Source: Halictus rubicundus
Lineage: Eukaryota > Arthropoda > Insecta > Hymenoptera > Halictidae
Reading direction: 5' to 3'
Length of the DNA stretch: 64,000 nt
Assembly: GCF_050948215.1 (NCBI RefSeq)
Contig: NW_027489049.1
Location: forward strand, 62,001-126,000
Of the stretch, positions 13,701 through 28,400 are shown in pieces. The translations under genes were made by a program, and so were the position numbers. The first letter of the stretch is position 1, and every line of letters begins with the position of its first letter. The notes under the pieces are model-generated. The model was not told where the DNA came from, ran no database searches, and saw only the letters and a program-made list of their open reading frames with translations.

Positions 13701-16700
13701 CCTATATCCTATCCTCTATCCTATCCTATCCTCTATCGTATCATATCCTCTAGCCTATCCTATCCTCTATCGTATCCTATCCTCCATCCTATCCTATCCT
13801 CTATCCTATATTATCCTCTATCCTATCCTATCCTCTATCCTATCCTATCCTCTATCCTATCCTATCCTCTATCCTATCCTATCCTCTATCCTATCCTATC
13901 CTCTATCCTATCCTATCCTCTATCCTATATTATCCTCTATCCTATATTATCCTCTATCCTATCCCATCCTCTATCCTATCCTATCCTCTATCCTATCCTA
14001 TCCTCTATCCTATCCTTTCCTCTATCCTATCCTATTCTCTATCCTATCCTATCCTCTATCCTATCGTATCCTCTATCGTATCCTATCCTCTATCCTATTA
14101 AATCCTATATCGTATCCTCTATCCTATCCTATCCTCTATCCAATCCTATCCTCTATCCTATCCTATCCTCTATCCTATCCTATCCTCTATCCTATCCTAT
14201 CCTCTATCCTATCCCATCCTCTATCCTATCCTATCCTCTATCCTATCCTATCCTCTATCCTATCCTATCCTCTATCCCATCCTATTCTCTATCCTATCCT
14301 ATCCTCTATCCTATCCTATCCTCTATCATATCCTATCCTCTATCCTATCCTATCCTCTATCCTATCCTTATCCTCTATCGTATCCTATCCTCTATCCTAT
14401 CCTATCCTCTATCCTATCCTATCCTCTATCCTATCCTATCCTCTATCCTATCCTATCCTCTATCCTATCCTTATCCTCTATCCTATCCCATCCTCTATCC
14501 TATCCTATCCTCTATCTTATCCTATCCTCTATCCTATCCTTTCCTCTATCCTATCCTATTCTCTATCCTATCCTATCCTCTATCCTATCGTATCCTCTAT
14601 CGTATCCTATCCTCTATCCTATTAAATCCTATATCGTATCCTCTATCCTATCCTATCCTCTATCGTATCCTATCCTCTATCCTATCCTATCCTCTATCCT
14701 ATCCTATCCTATCCTATCCTCTATCCTATCCTATCCTCTATCCTATCCTCTATCCTATCCTATCCTCTATCCTATCCTATCCTCTATCCTATCCTATCCT
14801 CTATCGTATCCTATCCTCTATCCTATCCTATCCTCAATCGTATCCTATCCTCTATCCTATCCTATCCTCTATCGTATCCTATCCTCTATCCTATCCTATC
14901 CTCTATCCTATCCTATCCTCTATCCTATCCTATTCTCCATCCTATCCTATCCTCTATCCTATCCTATCCTCTATCCTATCCTATCCTCTATCCTATCCTA
15001 TCCTCTATCCTATCCTATCCTCAATCCTATCCTATCCTCTATCCTATCCTATCCTCTATCATATCATATCCTCTATCGTATCCTATACTCTATCCTATTA
15101 AATCCTATATCGTATCCTCTATCCTATCCTATCCTCTATCGTATCATATCCTCTATCCTATCCTATCCTCTATCGTATCCTATCCTCTATCCTATCCTAT
15201 CCTCTATCCTATCCTATCCTCTATCCTATATTATCCTCTATCCTATCCCATCCTCTATCCTATCCTATCCTCTATCCTATCCTATTCTATATCGTATCCT
15301 CTATCCTATCCTATCCTATCCTCTATCGTATCCTATCCTCTATCCTATTAAATCCTATATCGTATCCTCTATCCTATCCTATCCTCTATCGTATCCTATC
15401 CTCTATCCTATCCTATCCTCTATCCTATCCTATCCTCTATCCTACCCTATCCTCTATCCTATCCTATCCTCTATCCTATCCTATCCTCTATCCTATCCTA
15501 TCCTCTATCCTATCCTATCCTCTATCGTATCCTCTATCATATCCTATCCTCTATCCTATCCTATCCTCTATCCTATCCTATCCTCTATCGTATCCTATCA
15601 TCTATCCTATCCTATCCTCTATCCTATACTATCCTCTATCATATCCTATCCTCTATCCTATCCTATCCTGTATCCTATCCTATCCTCTATCCTATCCTAT
15701 CCTCTATCCTATCCTATCCTCTATCCTATCCTATCCTGTATCATATCCTATCCTCTATCCTATCCTATCCTCTATCCTATTCTATCCTCTATCCTATCCA
15801 ATCCTATATCCTATTCTCTATCCTAGCCAATCCCCTATCCTATCCTATCCGATATCCTATCCAATCCTATATCCTATCCTCTATCCTATCCTATCCTCTA
15901 TCGTATCATATCCTCTAGCCTATCCTATCCTCTATCGTATCCTATCCTCCATCCTATCCTATCCTCTATCCTATATTATCCTCTATCCTATCCTATCCTC
16001 TATCCTATCCTATCCTCTATCCTATCCTATCCTCTATCCTATCCTATCCTCTATCCTATCCTATCCTCTATCCTATCCTATCCTCTATCCTATCCTATCC
16101 TCTATCCTATATTATCCTCTATCCTATATTATCCTCTATCCTATCCATCCTCTATCCTATCCTATCCTCTATCCTATCCTATCCTCTATCCTATCCTTTC
16201 CTCTATCCTATCCTATTCTCTATCCTATCCTATCCTCTATCCTATCGTATCCTCTATCGTATCCTATCCTCTATCCTATTAAATCCTATATCGTATCCTC
16301 TATCCTATCCTATCCTCTATCCAATCCTATCCTCTATCCTATCCTATCCTCTATCCTATCCTATCCTCTATCCTATCCTATCCTCTATCCTATCCCATCC
16401 TCTATCCTATCCTATCCTCTATCCTATCCTATCCTCTATCCTATCCTATCCTCTATCCCATCCTATTCTCTATCCTATCCTATCCTCTATCCTATCCTAT
16501 CCTCTATCATATCCTATCCTCTATCCTATCCTATCCTCTATCCTATCCTTATCCTCTATCGTATCCTATCCTCTATCCTATCCTATCCTCTATCCTATCC
16601 TATCCTCTATCCTATCCTATCCTCTATCCTATCCTATCCTCTATCCTATCCTTATCCTCTATCCTATCCCATCCTCTATCCTATCCTATCCTCTATCTTA

Positions 16701-17740
16701 TCCTATCCTCTATCCTATCCTTTCCTCTATCCTATCCTATTCTCTATCCTATCCTATCCTCTATCCTATCGTATCCTCTATCGTATCCTATCCTCTATCC
16801 TATTAAATCCTATATCGTATCCTCTATCCTATCCTATCCTCTATCGTATCCTATCCTCTATCCTATCCTATCCTCTATCCTATCCTATCCTATCCTATCC
16901 TCTATCCTATCCTATCCTCTATCCTATCCTCTATCCTATCCTATCCTCTATCCTATCCTATCCTCTATCCTATCCTATCCTCTATCGTATCCTATCCTCT
17001 ATCCTATCCTATCCTCAATCGTATCCTATCCTCTATCCTATCCTATCCTCTATCGTATCCTATCCTCTATCCTATCCTATCCTCTATCCTATCCTATCCT
17101 CTATCCTATCCTATTCTCCATCCTATCCTATCCTCTATCCTATCCTATCCTCTATCGTATCCTATCCTCTATCCTATCCTATCCTCTATCCTATCCTATC
17201 CTCAATCCTATCCTATCCTCTATCCTATCCTATCCTCTATCATATCATATCCTCTATCGTATCCTATACTCTATCCTATTAAATCCTATATCGTATCCTC
17301 TATCCTATCCTATCCTCTATCGTATCATATCCTCTATCCTATCCTATCCTCTATCGTATCCTATCCTCTATCCTATCCTATCCTCTATCCTATCCTATCC
17401 TCTATCCTATATTATCCTCTATCCTATCCCATCCTCTATCCTATCCTATCCTCTATCCTATCCTATTCTATATCGTATCCTCTATCCTATCCTATCCTAT
17501 CCTCTATCGTATCCTATCCTCTATCCTATTAAATCCTATATCGTATCCTCTATCCTATCCTATCCTCTATCGTATCCTATCCTCTATCCTATCCTATCCT
17601 CTATCCTATCCTATCCTCTATCCTACCCTATCCTCTATCCTATCCTATCCTCTATCCTATCCTATCCTCTATCCTATCCTATCCTCTATCCTATCCTATC
17701 CTCTATCGTATCCTCTATCAAATCCTATCCTCTATCCTAT
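13440..17740 (+). repeat. 2,165/2,181-bp higher-order repeat pair
   Basis: Two copies, about 13440-15560 and 15605-17740. The offset is exactly 2,165 bp at CTATACTATCC (13459, 15624), TAGCCAAT (13661, 15826) and TAGCCTATCC (13751, 15916). It becomes 2,181 bp at the TATTAAAT boxes 14096/16277, 14620/16801, 15096/17277 and 15346/17527. The change of 16 is one extra 17-mer minus a single-base deletion near 16146 (CTATCCATCC, where copy 1 has CCCATCC). The copies part after the CTCTATCATATCC/CTCTATCAAATCC monomers near 15540 and 17720. Confidence 0.88.
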
Positions 17741-19080
17741 CCTATCCTCTATCCTATCCTTATCCTCTATCGTATCCTATCCTCTATCCTATCCTATCCT
17801 CTATGCTATCCTATCCTCTATCCTATCCTATCCTCTATCCTATCCTATCCTCTATCCTATCCTATCCTCTATCCTATCCTATCCTCTATCCTATCCTATC
17901 CTCTATCCTATCCTTATCCTCTATCCTATCCCATCCTCTATCCTATCCTATCCTCTATCCTATCCTATCCTCTATCCTATCCTTTCCTCTATCCTATCCT
18001 ATTCTCTATCCTATCCTATCCTCTATCCTATCGTATCCTCTATCGTATCCTATCCTCTATCCTATTAAATCCTATATCGTATCCTCTATCCTATCCTATC
18101 CTCTATCGTATCCTATCCTCTATCCTATCCTATCCTCTATCCTATCCTATCCTATCCTATCCTCTATCCTATCCTATCCTCTATCCTATCCTATCCTCTA
18201 TCCTATCCTATCCTCTATCCTATCCTATCCTGTATCCTATCCTATCCTCTATCCTATCCTATCCTCTATCCTATATTATCCTCTATCCTATCCTATCCTC
18301 TATCCTATCCTATCCTCTATCCTATCGTATCCTCTATCGTATCCTATCCTCTATCCTATCCTATCCTCTATCCTATCCTATCCTCTATCCTATCCTATCC
18401 TCTATCCTATCCTCTATCCTATCCTATCCTCTATCCTATCCTATCCTCTATCCTATCCTATCCTCTATCCTATCCTATCCTCTATCCTATCCTATCCTCT
18501 ATCCTATCCTATCCTCTATCCTATCCTATCCTCTATCCTATCCTATCCTCTATCCTATAGTATCCTCTATCCTATCCCATCCTCTATCCTATCCTATCCT
18601 CTATCCTATTAAATCCTATATCGTATCCTCTATCCTATCCTATCCTCTATCGTATCCTATCCTCTATCCTATCCTATCCTCTATCCTATCCTATCCTATC
18701 CTATCCTCTATCCTATCCTATCCTCTATCCTATCCTATCCTCTATCCTATCCTATCCTCTATCCTATCCTATCCTCTATCCTATCCTATCCTCTATCCTA
18801 TCCTATCCTCTATCCTATCCTATCCTCTATCCTATAGTATCCTCTATCCTATCCCATCCTCTATCCTATCCTATCCTCTATCCTATTAAATCCTATATCG
18901 TATCCTCTATCCTATCCTATCCTCTATCGTATCCTATCCTCTATCCTATCCTATCCTCTATCCTATCCTATCCTATCCTATCCTCTATCCTATCCTATCC
19001 TCTATCCTATCCTATCCTCTATCCTATCCTATCCTCTATCCTATCCTATCCTCTATCCTATCCTATCCTCTATCGTATCC
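17740..19080 (+). repeat. Transition block with 277-bp tandem duplication
   Basis: It holds a lone ATGCT monomer at 17803 that lacks the rest of the GGATCC box. A 277-bp duplication carries TATAGTATCC at 18556 and 18833 and TATTAAAT at 18607 and 18884. TATAGTATCC is a one-base change of the common TATATTATCC and recurs only near 33486, where the context (CCCATCC, then TATTAAAT) is the same. No gene. Confidence 0.75.
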
Positions 19081-20021
19081 TATCCTCTATCCTATCCTAT
19101 CCTCTATCGTATCCTATCCTCTATCCTATTAAATCCTATATCGTATCCTCTATCCTATCCTATCCTCTATCGTATCCTATCCTCTATCCTATCCTATCGT
19201 CTATCCTATCCTATCCTCTATCCTATCCTATTCTCCATCCTATCCTATCCTCTATCCTATCCTATCCTCTATCCTATCCTATCCTCTATCCTATCCTATC
19301 CTCTATCCTATCCTATCCTCAATCCTATCCTATCCTCTATCCTATCCTATCCTCTATCATATCATATCCTCTATCGTATCCTATACTCTATCCTATTAAA
19401 TCCTATATCGTATCCTCTATCCTATCCTATCCTCTATCGTATCATATCCTCTATCCTATCCTATCCTCTATCGTATCCTATCCTCTATCCTATCCTATCC
19501 TCTATCCTATCCTCTCCTCTATCCTATATTATCCTCTATCCTATCCCATCCTCTATCCTATCCTATCCTCGATCCTATCCTATCCTATATCGTATCCTCT
19601 ATCCTATCCTATCCTATCCTCTATCGTATCCTATCCTCTATCCTATTAAATCCTATATCGTATCCTCTATCCTATCCTATCCTCTATCGTATCCTATCCT
19701 CTATCCTATCCTATCCTCTATCCTATCCTATCCTCTATCCTATCCTATCCTCTATCCTATCCTATCCTCTATCCTATCCTATCCTCTATCCTATCCTATC
19801 CTCTATCCCATCCTTATCCTCTATCGTATCCTATCCTCTATCCTATCCTATCCTCTATCCTATCCTATCCTCTATCCTATCCTATCCTCTATCCTATATT
19901 ATCCTCTATCCTATCCCATCCTCTATCCTATCCTATCCTCTATCCTATCCTATCCTCTATCCTATCCTATCCTCTATCGTATCCTATCCGCTATCCTATC
20001 CAATCCTATATCCTATCCTCT

Positions 20022-20081
20022 ATGCTATCCTATCCTTTATCGTATCCTATCCTCTATCCTATTAAATCCTCTATCGGATCC
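20022..20081 (+). repeat. GGATCC box, S subtype
   Basis: GGATCC at 20076-20081. Counterpart of the 1086 box, with one 17-mer lost immediately upstream and a TATTATATCC variant downstream. Confidence 0.9.
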
Positions 20082-21875
20082 TCTATCCTATCCTATCCTC
20101 TATCGTATCCTATCCTCTATCCTATCCTATCCTCTATCCTATCCTATCCTCTATCCTATTATATCCTCTATCCTATCCTATCCTCTATCCTATCCTATCC
20201 TCTATCCTATCCTATCCTCTATCCTATCCTATCCTCTATCGTATCCTATCATCTATCCTATTAAATCCTATATCGTATCCTCTATCCTATCCTATCCTCT
20301 ATCGTATCCTATCCTCTATCCTATCCTATCCTCTGTCCTATCCTATCCTCTATCCTATCCTTCTCTCTATCCTATCCTATCATCTATCCTATCCTATCCT
20401 CTATCCTATCCTATCCTCTATCCTATCCTATCCTCTATCCTATCCTATCCTCTATCATATGCTATCCTCTATCCAATCCTATCCTCTATCCTATCCTTAT
20501 CCTCTATCGTATCCTATCCTCTATCCTATCCTATCCTCTATCCTATCCTATCCTCTATCCTATCCTATCCTCTATCCTATATTATCCTCTATCCTATCCC
20601 ATCCTCTATCCTATCCTATCCTCTATCCTATCCTATCCTCTATCCTATCCTATCCTCTATCCTATCCTATCCTCTATCCTATCCTATCCTCTATCCTATA
20701 TTATCCTCTATCCTATCCCATCCTCTATCCTATCCTATCCTCTATCCTATCCTATCCTCTATCCTATCCTATCCTCTATCCTATCCTATCCTCTATCCGA
20801 TTAAATCCTATATCGTATCCTCTATCCTATCCTATCCTCTATCGTATCCTATCCTCTATCCTATCCTATCGTCTATCCTATCCTATCCTCTATCCTATCC
20901 TATCCTCTATCGTATCCTATCCTCTATCCGATTAAATCCTATATCGTATCCTCTATCCTATCCTATCCTCTATCGTATCCTATCCTCTATCCTATCCTAT
21001 CGTCTATCCTATCCTATCCTCTATCCTATCCAATTCTCCATCCTATCCTATCCTCTATCCTATCCTATCCTCTATCCTATCCTATCCTCTATCCTATCCT
21101 ATCCTCTATCCTATCCTATCCTCAATCCTATCCTATCCTCTATCCTATCCTATCCTCTATCATATCATATCCTCTATCGTATCCTATACTCTATCCTATT
21201 AAATCCTATATCGTATCCTCTATCCTATCCTGTCCTCTATCGTATCATATCCTCTATCCTATCCTATCCTCTATCGTATCCTATCCTCTATCCTATCCTA
21301 TCCTCTATCCTATCCTATCCTCTATCCTATATTATCCTCTATCCTATCCCATCCTCTATCCTATCCTATCCTCTATCCTATCCTATCCTATATCGTATCC
21401 TCTATCCTATCCTATCCTATCCTCTATCGTATCCTATCCTCTATCCTATTAAATCCTATATCGTATCCTCTATCCGATCCTATCCCCTATCGTATCCTAT
21501 CCTCTATCCTATCCTATCCTCTATCCTATCCTATCCTCTATCCTATCCTATCCTCTATCCTATCCTATCCTCTATCCTATCCTATCCTCTATCCTATCCT
21601 ATCCTCTATCCCATCCTTATCCTCTATCGTATCCTATCCTCTATCCTATCCTATCCTCTATCCTATCCTATCCTCTATCCTATCCTATCCTCTATCCTAT
21701 ATTATCCTCTATCCTATCCCATCCTCTATCCTATCCTATCCTCTATCCTATCCTATCCTCTATCCTATCCTATCCTCTATCCTATCCTATCCTCTATCCT
21801 ATCCTATCCTCTATCGTATCCTATCCGCTATCCTATCCAATCCTATATCCTATCCTCTATCCTATCCTATCCTCT

Positions 21876-21935
21876 ATGCTATCCTATCCTTTATCGTATC
21901 CTATCCTCTATCCTATTAAATCCTATATCGGATCC
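21876..21935 (+). repeat. GGATCC box, Y subtype
   Basis: GGATCC at 21930-21935. Counterpart of the 2900 box, 1,854 bp after the S box of the same segment. Confidence 0.9.
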
Positions 21936-22369
21936 TCTATCCTATCCTATCCTCTATCGTATCCTATCCTCTATCCTATCCTATCCTCTATCGTATCCTA
22001 TCCTCTATCCTATCCTATCCTCTATCCTATCCTATCCTCTATCCTATCCTATCCTCTATCCTATATTATCCTCTATCCTATCCTATCCTCTATCCTATAT
22101 TTTCCTCTATCCTATCCTATCCTCTATCCTATCCTATCCTCTATCCTATCCTATCCTCTATCCTATCCTATCCTCTATCCTATCCTATCCTCTATCCTAT
22201 CCTATCCTCTATCCTATCCTATCCTCTATCATATCCTATCCTCTATCCTATCCTATCCTCTATCCTATCCTTATCCTCTATCGTATCCTATCCTCTATCC
22301 TATCCTATCCTATCCTATCCTCTATCCTATCCTATCCTCTATCCTATCCTATCCTCTATCCTATCCTAT

Positions 22370-25300
22370 CCTCTATCGTATCCTATCCTCCATCCTATTA
22401 AATCCTATATCTTATCCTCTATCCTATCCTATCCTCTATCGTATCCTATCCTCTATCCTATCCTATCCTCTATCCTATCCTATCCTCTATCCTATCCTAT
22501 TCTCCATCCTATCCTATCCTCTATCCTATCCTATCCTCTTTCCTATCCTATCCTCTATCCTATCCTATCCTCTATCCTATCCTATCCTCAATCCTATCCT
22601 ATCCTCTATCCTATCCTATCCTCTATCATATCCTATCCTCTATCGTATCCTATACTCTATCCTATGAAATCCTATATCGTATCCTCTATCCTATCCTATC
22701 CTCTATCGTATCATATCCTCTATCGTATCATATCCTCTATCCTATCCTATCCTCTATCGTATCCTATCCTCCATCCTATCCTATCCTCTATCCTATATTA
22801 TCCTCTATCCTATCCCATCCTCTATCCTATCCTATCCTCTATCCTATCCTATCCTCTATCCTATCCTATCCTCTATCCTATCCTATCCTCTATCCTATCC
22901 TATCCTATCCTCTATCCTATCCTATCCTCTATCCTATCCTATCCTCTATCCTATCCTATCCTCTATCCTATCCTATCCTCTATCCTATCCTATCCTCTAT
23001 CCTATCCTATCCTCTATCCTATCCTATCCTCTATCCTATCCTATCCTCTATCCTATCCTATCCTCTATCCTATCCTATCCTCTATCCTATCCTATCCTCT
23101 ATCCTATCCTATCCTCTATCCTATCCTATCCTCTATCCTATCCTATCCTCTATCGTATCCTATCATCTATCCTATTAAATCCTATATCGTATCCTCTATC
23201 CTATCCTATCCTCTATCGTATCCTATCCTCTATCCTATCCTATCCTCTGTCCTATCCTATCCTCTATCCTATCCTTTTCTCTATCCTATCCTATCATCTA
23301 TCCTATCCTATCCTCTATCCTATCCTATCCTCTATCCTATCCTATCCTATCCTCTATCCTATCCTATCCTCTATCGTATCCTATCCTCTATCCGATTAAA
23401 TCCTATATCGTATCCTCTATCCTATCCTATCCTCTATCGTATCCTATCCTCTATCCTATCCTATCCTCTATCATATCCTATCCTCTATCCTATCCTATCC
23501 TCTATCCTATCCTATCCTCTATCCTATCCTTATCCTCTATCGTATCCTATCCTCTATCCTATCCTATCCTCTATCCTATCCTATCCTCTATCCTATCCTA
23601 TCCTCTATCCTATCCTATCCTCTATCGTATCCTATCCTCTATCCGATTAAATCCTATATCGTATCCTCTATCCTATCCTATTCTCCATCCTATCCTATCC
23701 TCTATCCTATCCTATCCTCTATCATATCCTATCCTCTATCCTATCCTATCCTCTATCCTATCCTATCCTATCCTCTATCCTATTCCTATCCTCTATCCTA
23801 TCCTATCCTCTATCCTATCCTATCCTCTATCCTATCCTATCCTCTATCCTATCCTATCCTCTATCCTATCCTATCCTCTATCCTATCCTATCCTATCCTC
23901 TATCCTATCCTATCCTCTATCCTATCCTATCCTCTATCCTATCCTATCCTCTATCCTATCCTATCCTCTATCCTATCCTATCCTCTATCCTATCCTATCC
24001 TCTATCCTATCCTATCCTCTATCCTATCCTATCCTCTATCCTATCCTATCCTCTATCCTATCCTATCCTCTATCGTATCCTATCCTCTATCCTATCCTAT
24101 CCTCTATCGTATCCTATCATCTATCCTATTAAATCCTATATCGTATCCTCTATAGTATCCTATCCTCTATCGTATCCTATCCTCTATCCTATCCTATCCT
24201 CTGTCCTATCCTATCCTCTATCCTATCCTTTTCTCTATCCTATCCTATCATCTATCCTATCCTATCCTCTATCCTATCCTATCCTCTATCTTATCCTATC
24301 CTCTATCGTATCCTATCCTCTATCCTATCCTATCCTCTATCCTATCCTATCCTCTATCCTATCCTATCCTCTATCCTATATTATCCTCTATCCTATCCTA
24401 TCCTCTATCCTATATTATCCTCTATCCTATCCTATCCTCTATCCTATCCTATCCTCTATCCTATCCTATCCTCTATCCTATCCTATCCTATCATCTATCC
24501 TATCCTATCCTCTATCCTATCCTATCCTCTATCCTATCCTATCCTCTATCCTATCCTATCCTCTATCCTATCCTATCCTCTATCCTATCCTATCCTCTAT
24601 CCTATCCTATCCTCTATCCTATCCTATCCTCTATCCTATCCTATCCTCTATCCTATCCTATCCTCTATCCTATCCTATCCTCTATCCTATCCTATCCTCT
24701 ATCCTATCCTATCCTCTATCCTATCCTATCCTCTATCGTATCCTATCATCTATCCTATTAAATCCTATATCGTATCCTCTATCCTATCCTATCCTCTATC
24801 GTATCCTATCCTCTATCCTATCCTATCCTCTGTCCTATCCTATCCTCTATCCTATCCTTTTCTCTATCCTATCCTATCATCTATCCTATCCTATCCTCTA
24901 TCCTATCCTATCCTCTATCCTATCCTATCCTCTATCGTATCCTATCCTCTATCCGATTAAATCCTATATCGTATCCTCTATCCTATCCTATCCTCTATCG
25001 TATCCTATCCTCTATCCTATCCTATCCTCTATCATATCCTATCCTCTATCCTATCCTATCCTCTATCCTATCCTATCCTCTATCCTATCCTTATCCTCTA
25101 TCGTATCCTATCCTCTATCCTATCCTATCCTCTATCCTATCCTATCCTCTATCCTATCCTATCCTCTATCCTATCCTATCCTCTATCGTATCCTATCCTC
25201 TATCCGATTAAATCCTATATCGTATCCTCTATCCTATCCTATTCTCCATCCTATCCTATCCTCTATCCTATCCTATCCTCTATCATATCCTATCCTCTAT

Positions 25301-28300
25301 CCTATCCTATCCTCTATCCTATCCTATCCTATCCTCTATCCTATCCTATCCTCTATCCTATCCTATCCTCTATCCTATCCTATCCTCTATCCTATCCTAT
25401 CCTCTATCCTATCCTATCCTCTATCCTATCCTATCCTCTATCCTATCCTATCCTATCCTCTATCCTATCCTATCCTCTATCCTATCCTATCCTCTATCCT
25501 ATCCTATCCTCTATCCTATCCTATCCTCTATCCTATCCTATCCTCTATCCTATCCTATCCTCTATCCTATCCTATCCTCTATCCTATCCTATCCTCTATC
25601 CTATCCTATCCTCTATCCTATCCTATCCTCTATCCTATCCTATCCTCTATCGTATCCTATCCTCTATCCTATCCTATCCTCTATCGTATCCTATCATCTA
25701 TCCTATTAAATCCTATATCGTATCCTCTATAGTATCCTATCCTCTATCGTATCCTATCCTCTATCCTATCCTATCCTCTGTCCTATCCTATCCTCTATCC
25801 TATCCTTTTCTCTATCCTATCCTATCATCTATCCTATCCTATCCTCTATCCTATCCTATCCTCTATCTTATCCTATCCTCTATCGTATCCTATCCTCTAT
25901 CCTATCCTATCCTCTATCCTATCCTATCCTCTATCCTATCCTATCCTCTATCCTATATTATCCTCTATCCTATCCTATCCTCTATCCTATATTATCCTCT
26001 ATCCTATCCTATCCTCTATCCTATCCTATCCTCTATCCTATCCTATCCTCTATCCTATCCTATCCTCTATCCTATCCTATCCTCTATCCTATCCTATCCT
26101 CTATCCTATCCTATCCTCTATCATATCCTATCCTCTAGCCTATCCTATCCTCTATCCTATCCTTATCCTCTATCGTATCCTATCCTCTATCCTATCCTAT
26201 CCTATCCTATCCTCTATCCTATCCTATCCTCTATCCTATCCTATCCTCTATCCTATCCTATCCTCTATCGTATCCTATCCTCCATCCTATTAAATCCTAT
26301 ATCTTATCCTCTATCCTATCCTATCCTCTATCGTATCCTCTCCTCTGTCCTATCCTATCCTCTATCCTATCCTATCCTCTATCCTATCCTATTCTCCATC
26401 CTATCCTATCCTCTATCCTATCCTATCCTCTTTCCTATCCTATCCTCTATCCTATCCTATCCTCTATCCTATCCTATCCTCAATCCTATCCTATCCTCTA
26501 TCCTATCCTATCCTCTATCATATCCTATCCTCTATCGTATCCTATACTCTATCCTATGAAATCCTATATCGTATCCTCTATCCTATCCTATCCTCTATCC
26601 TATCCTATCCTCTATCATATCCTATCCTCTATCCTCTCCTATCCTCTATCCTATCCTTATCCTCTATCGTATCCTATCCTCTATCCTATCCTATCCTATC
26701 CTATCCTCTATCCTATCCTATCCTCTATCCTATCCTATCCTCTATCCTATCCTATCCTGTATCGTATCCTATCCTCCATCCTATTAAATCCTATATCTTA
26801 TCCTCTATCCTATCCTATTCTCTATCGTATCCTATCCTCTATCCTATCCTATCCTCTATCCTATCCTATCCTCTATCCTATCCTATTCTCCATCCTATCC
26901 TATCCTCTATCCTATCCTATCCTCTTTCCTATCCTATCCTCTATCCTATCCTATCCTCTATCCTATCCTATCCTCTATCCTATCCTATCCTCTATCCTAT
27001 CCTATCCTCTATCCTATCCTATCCTATCCTCTATCCTATCCTATCCTCTATCCTATCCTATCCTCTATCCTATCCTATCCTCTATCCTATCCTATCCTCT
27101 ATCCTATCCTATCCTCTATCCTATCCTATCCTCTATCCTATCCTATCCTCTATCCTATCCTATCCTCTATCCTATCCTATCCTCTATCCTATCCTATCCT
27201 CTATCGTATCCTATCCTCTATCCTATTAAATCCTATATCGTATCCTCTATCCTATCCTATCCTCTATCGTATCCTATCCTCTATCCTATCCTATCCTCTG
27301 TCCTATCCTATCCTCTATCCTATCCTTTTCTCTATCCTATCCTATCATCTATCCTATCCTATCCTCTATCCTATCCTATCCTCTATCCTATCCTATCCTA
27401 TCCTCTATCCTATCCTATCCTCTATCCTATCCTATCCTCTATCCTATCCTATCCTCTATCGTATCCTATCCTCCATCCTATTAAATCCTATATCTTATCC
27501 TCTATCCTATCCTATCCTCTATCGTATCCTCTCCTCTGTCCTATCCTATCCTCTATCCTATCCTATCCTCTATCCTATCCTATTCTCCATCCTATCCTAT
27601 CCTCTATCCTATCCTATCCTCTTTCCTATCCTATCCTCTATCCTATCCTATCCTCTATCCTATCCTATCCTCAATCCTATCCTATCCTCTATCCTATCCT
27701 ATCCTCTATCATATCCTATCCTCTATCGTATCCTATACTCTATCCTATGAAATCCTATATCGTATCCTCTATCCTATCCTATCCTCTATCGTATCATATC
27801 CTCTATCGTATCATATCCTCTATCCTATCCTATCCTCTATCGTATCCTATCCTCCATCCTATCCTATCCTCTATCCTATATTATCCTCTATCCTATCCCA
27901 TCCTCTATCCTATCCTATCCTCTATCCTATCCTATCCTCTATCCTATCCTATCCTCTATCCTATCCTATCCTCTATCCTATCCTATCCTATCCTCTATCC
28001 TATCCTATCCTCTATCCTATCCTATCCTCTATCCTATCCTATCCTCTATCCTATCCTATCCTCTATCCTATCCTATCCTCTATCCTATCCTATCCTCTAT
28101 CCTATCCTATCCTCTATCCTATCCTATCCTCTATCCTATCCTATCCTCTATCCTATCCTATCCTCTATCGTATCCTATCCTCTATCCTATTAAATCCTAT
28201 ATCGTATCCTCTATCCTATCCTATCCTCTATCGTATCCTATCCTCTATCCTATCCTATCCTCTGTCCTATCCTATCCTCTATCCTATCCTTTTCTCTATC

Positions 28301-28400
28301 CTATCCTATCATCTATCCTATCCTATCCTCTATCCTATCCTATCCTCTATCCTATCCTATCCTATCCTCTATCCTATCCTATCCTCTATCCTATCCTATC
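22370..28400 (+). repeat. Mixed higher-order block with ~1.56-1.58 kb and 1.19 kb repeats
   Basis: GATTAAAT occurs as pairs 251 bp apart at 23394/23645 and 24955/25206, an offset of 1,561 bp. TATAG monomers at 24151 and 25728 give 1,577 and TATTAAAT boxes at 23173 and 24756 give 1,583, so the two units differ by whole monomers. TATGAAAT boxes at 22663, 26555 and 27746 mark further duplications: 26.25-26.60 kb repeats at 27.44-27.79 kb with offset 1,191, and 22.66-23.34 kb resembles 27.75-28.36 kb (offset about 5,083 falling to 5,015). Long, nearly pure consensus runs fill the rest. No gene. Confidence 0.8.

Larger units (their letters stand above)
19080..22370 (+). repeat. Segment A, copy 2
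   Basis: Landmarks follow copy 1 in order: TATTAAAT at 19137, 19394, 19644, 20259 and 21197, GATTAAAT at 20799 and 20930, GGATCC boxes at 20022 and 21876, CCTTCTCTC near 20360. The 17-mer between the CCAATCC monomer and ATGCT present in copies 1 and 3 is missing just before 20022. The right part (21876 onward) holds a single 613-bp-type unit and then leaves segment A near 22370. Confidence 0.85.
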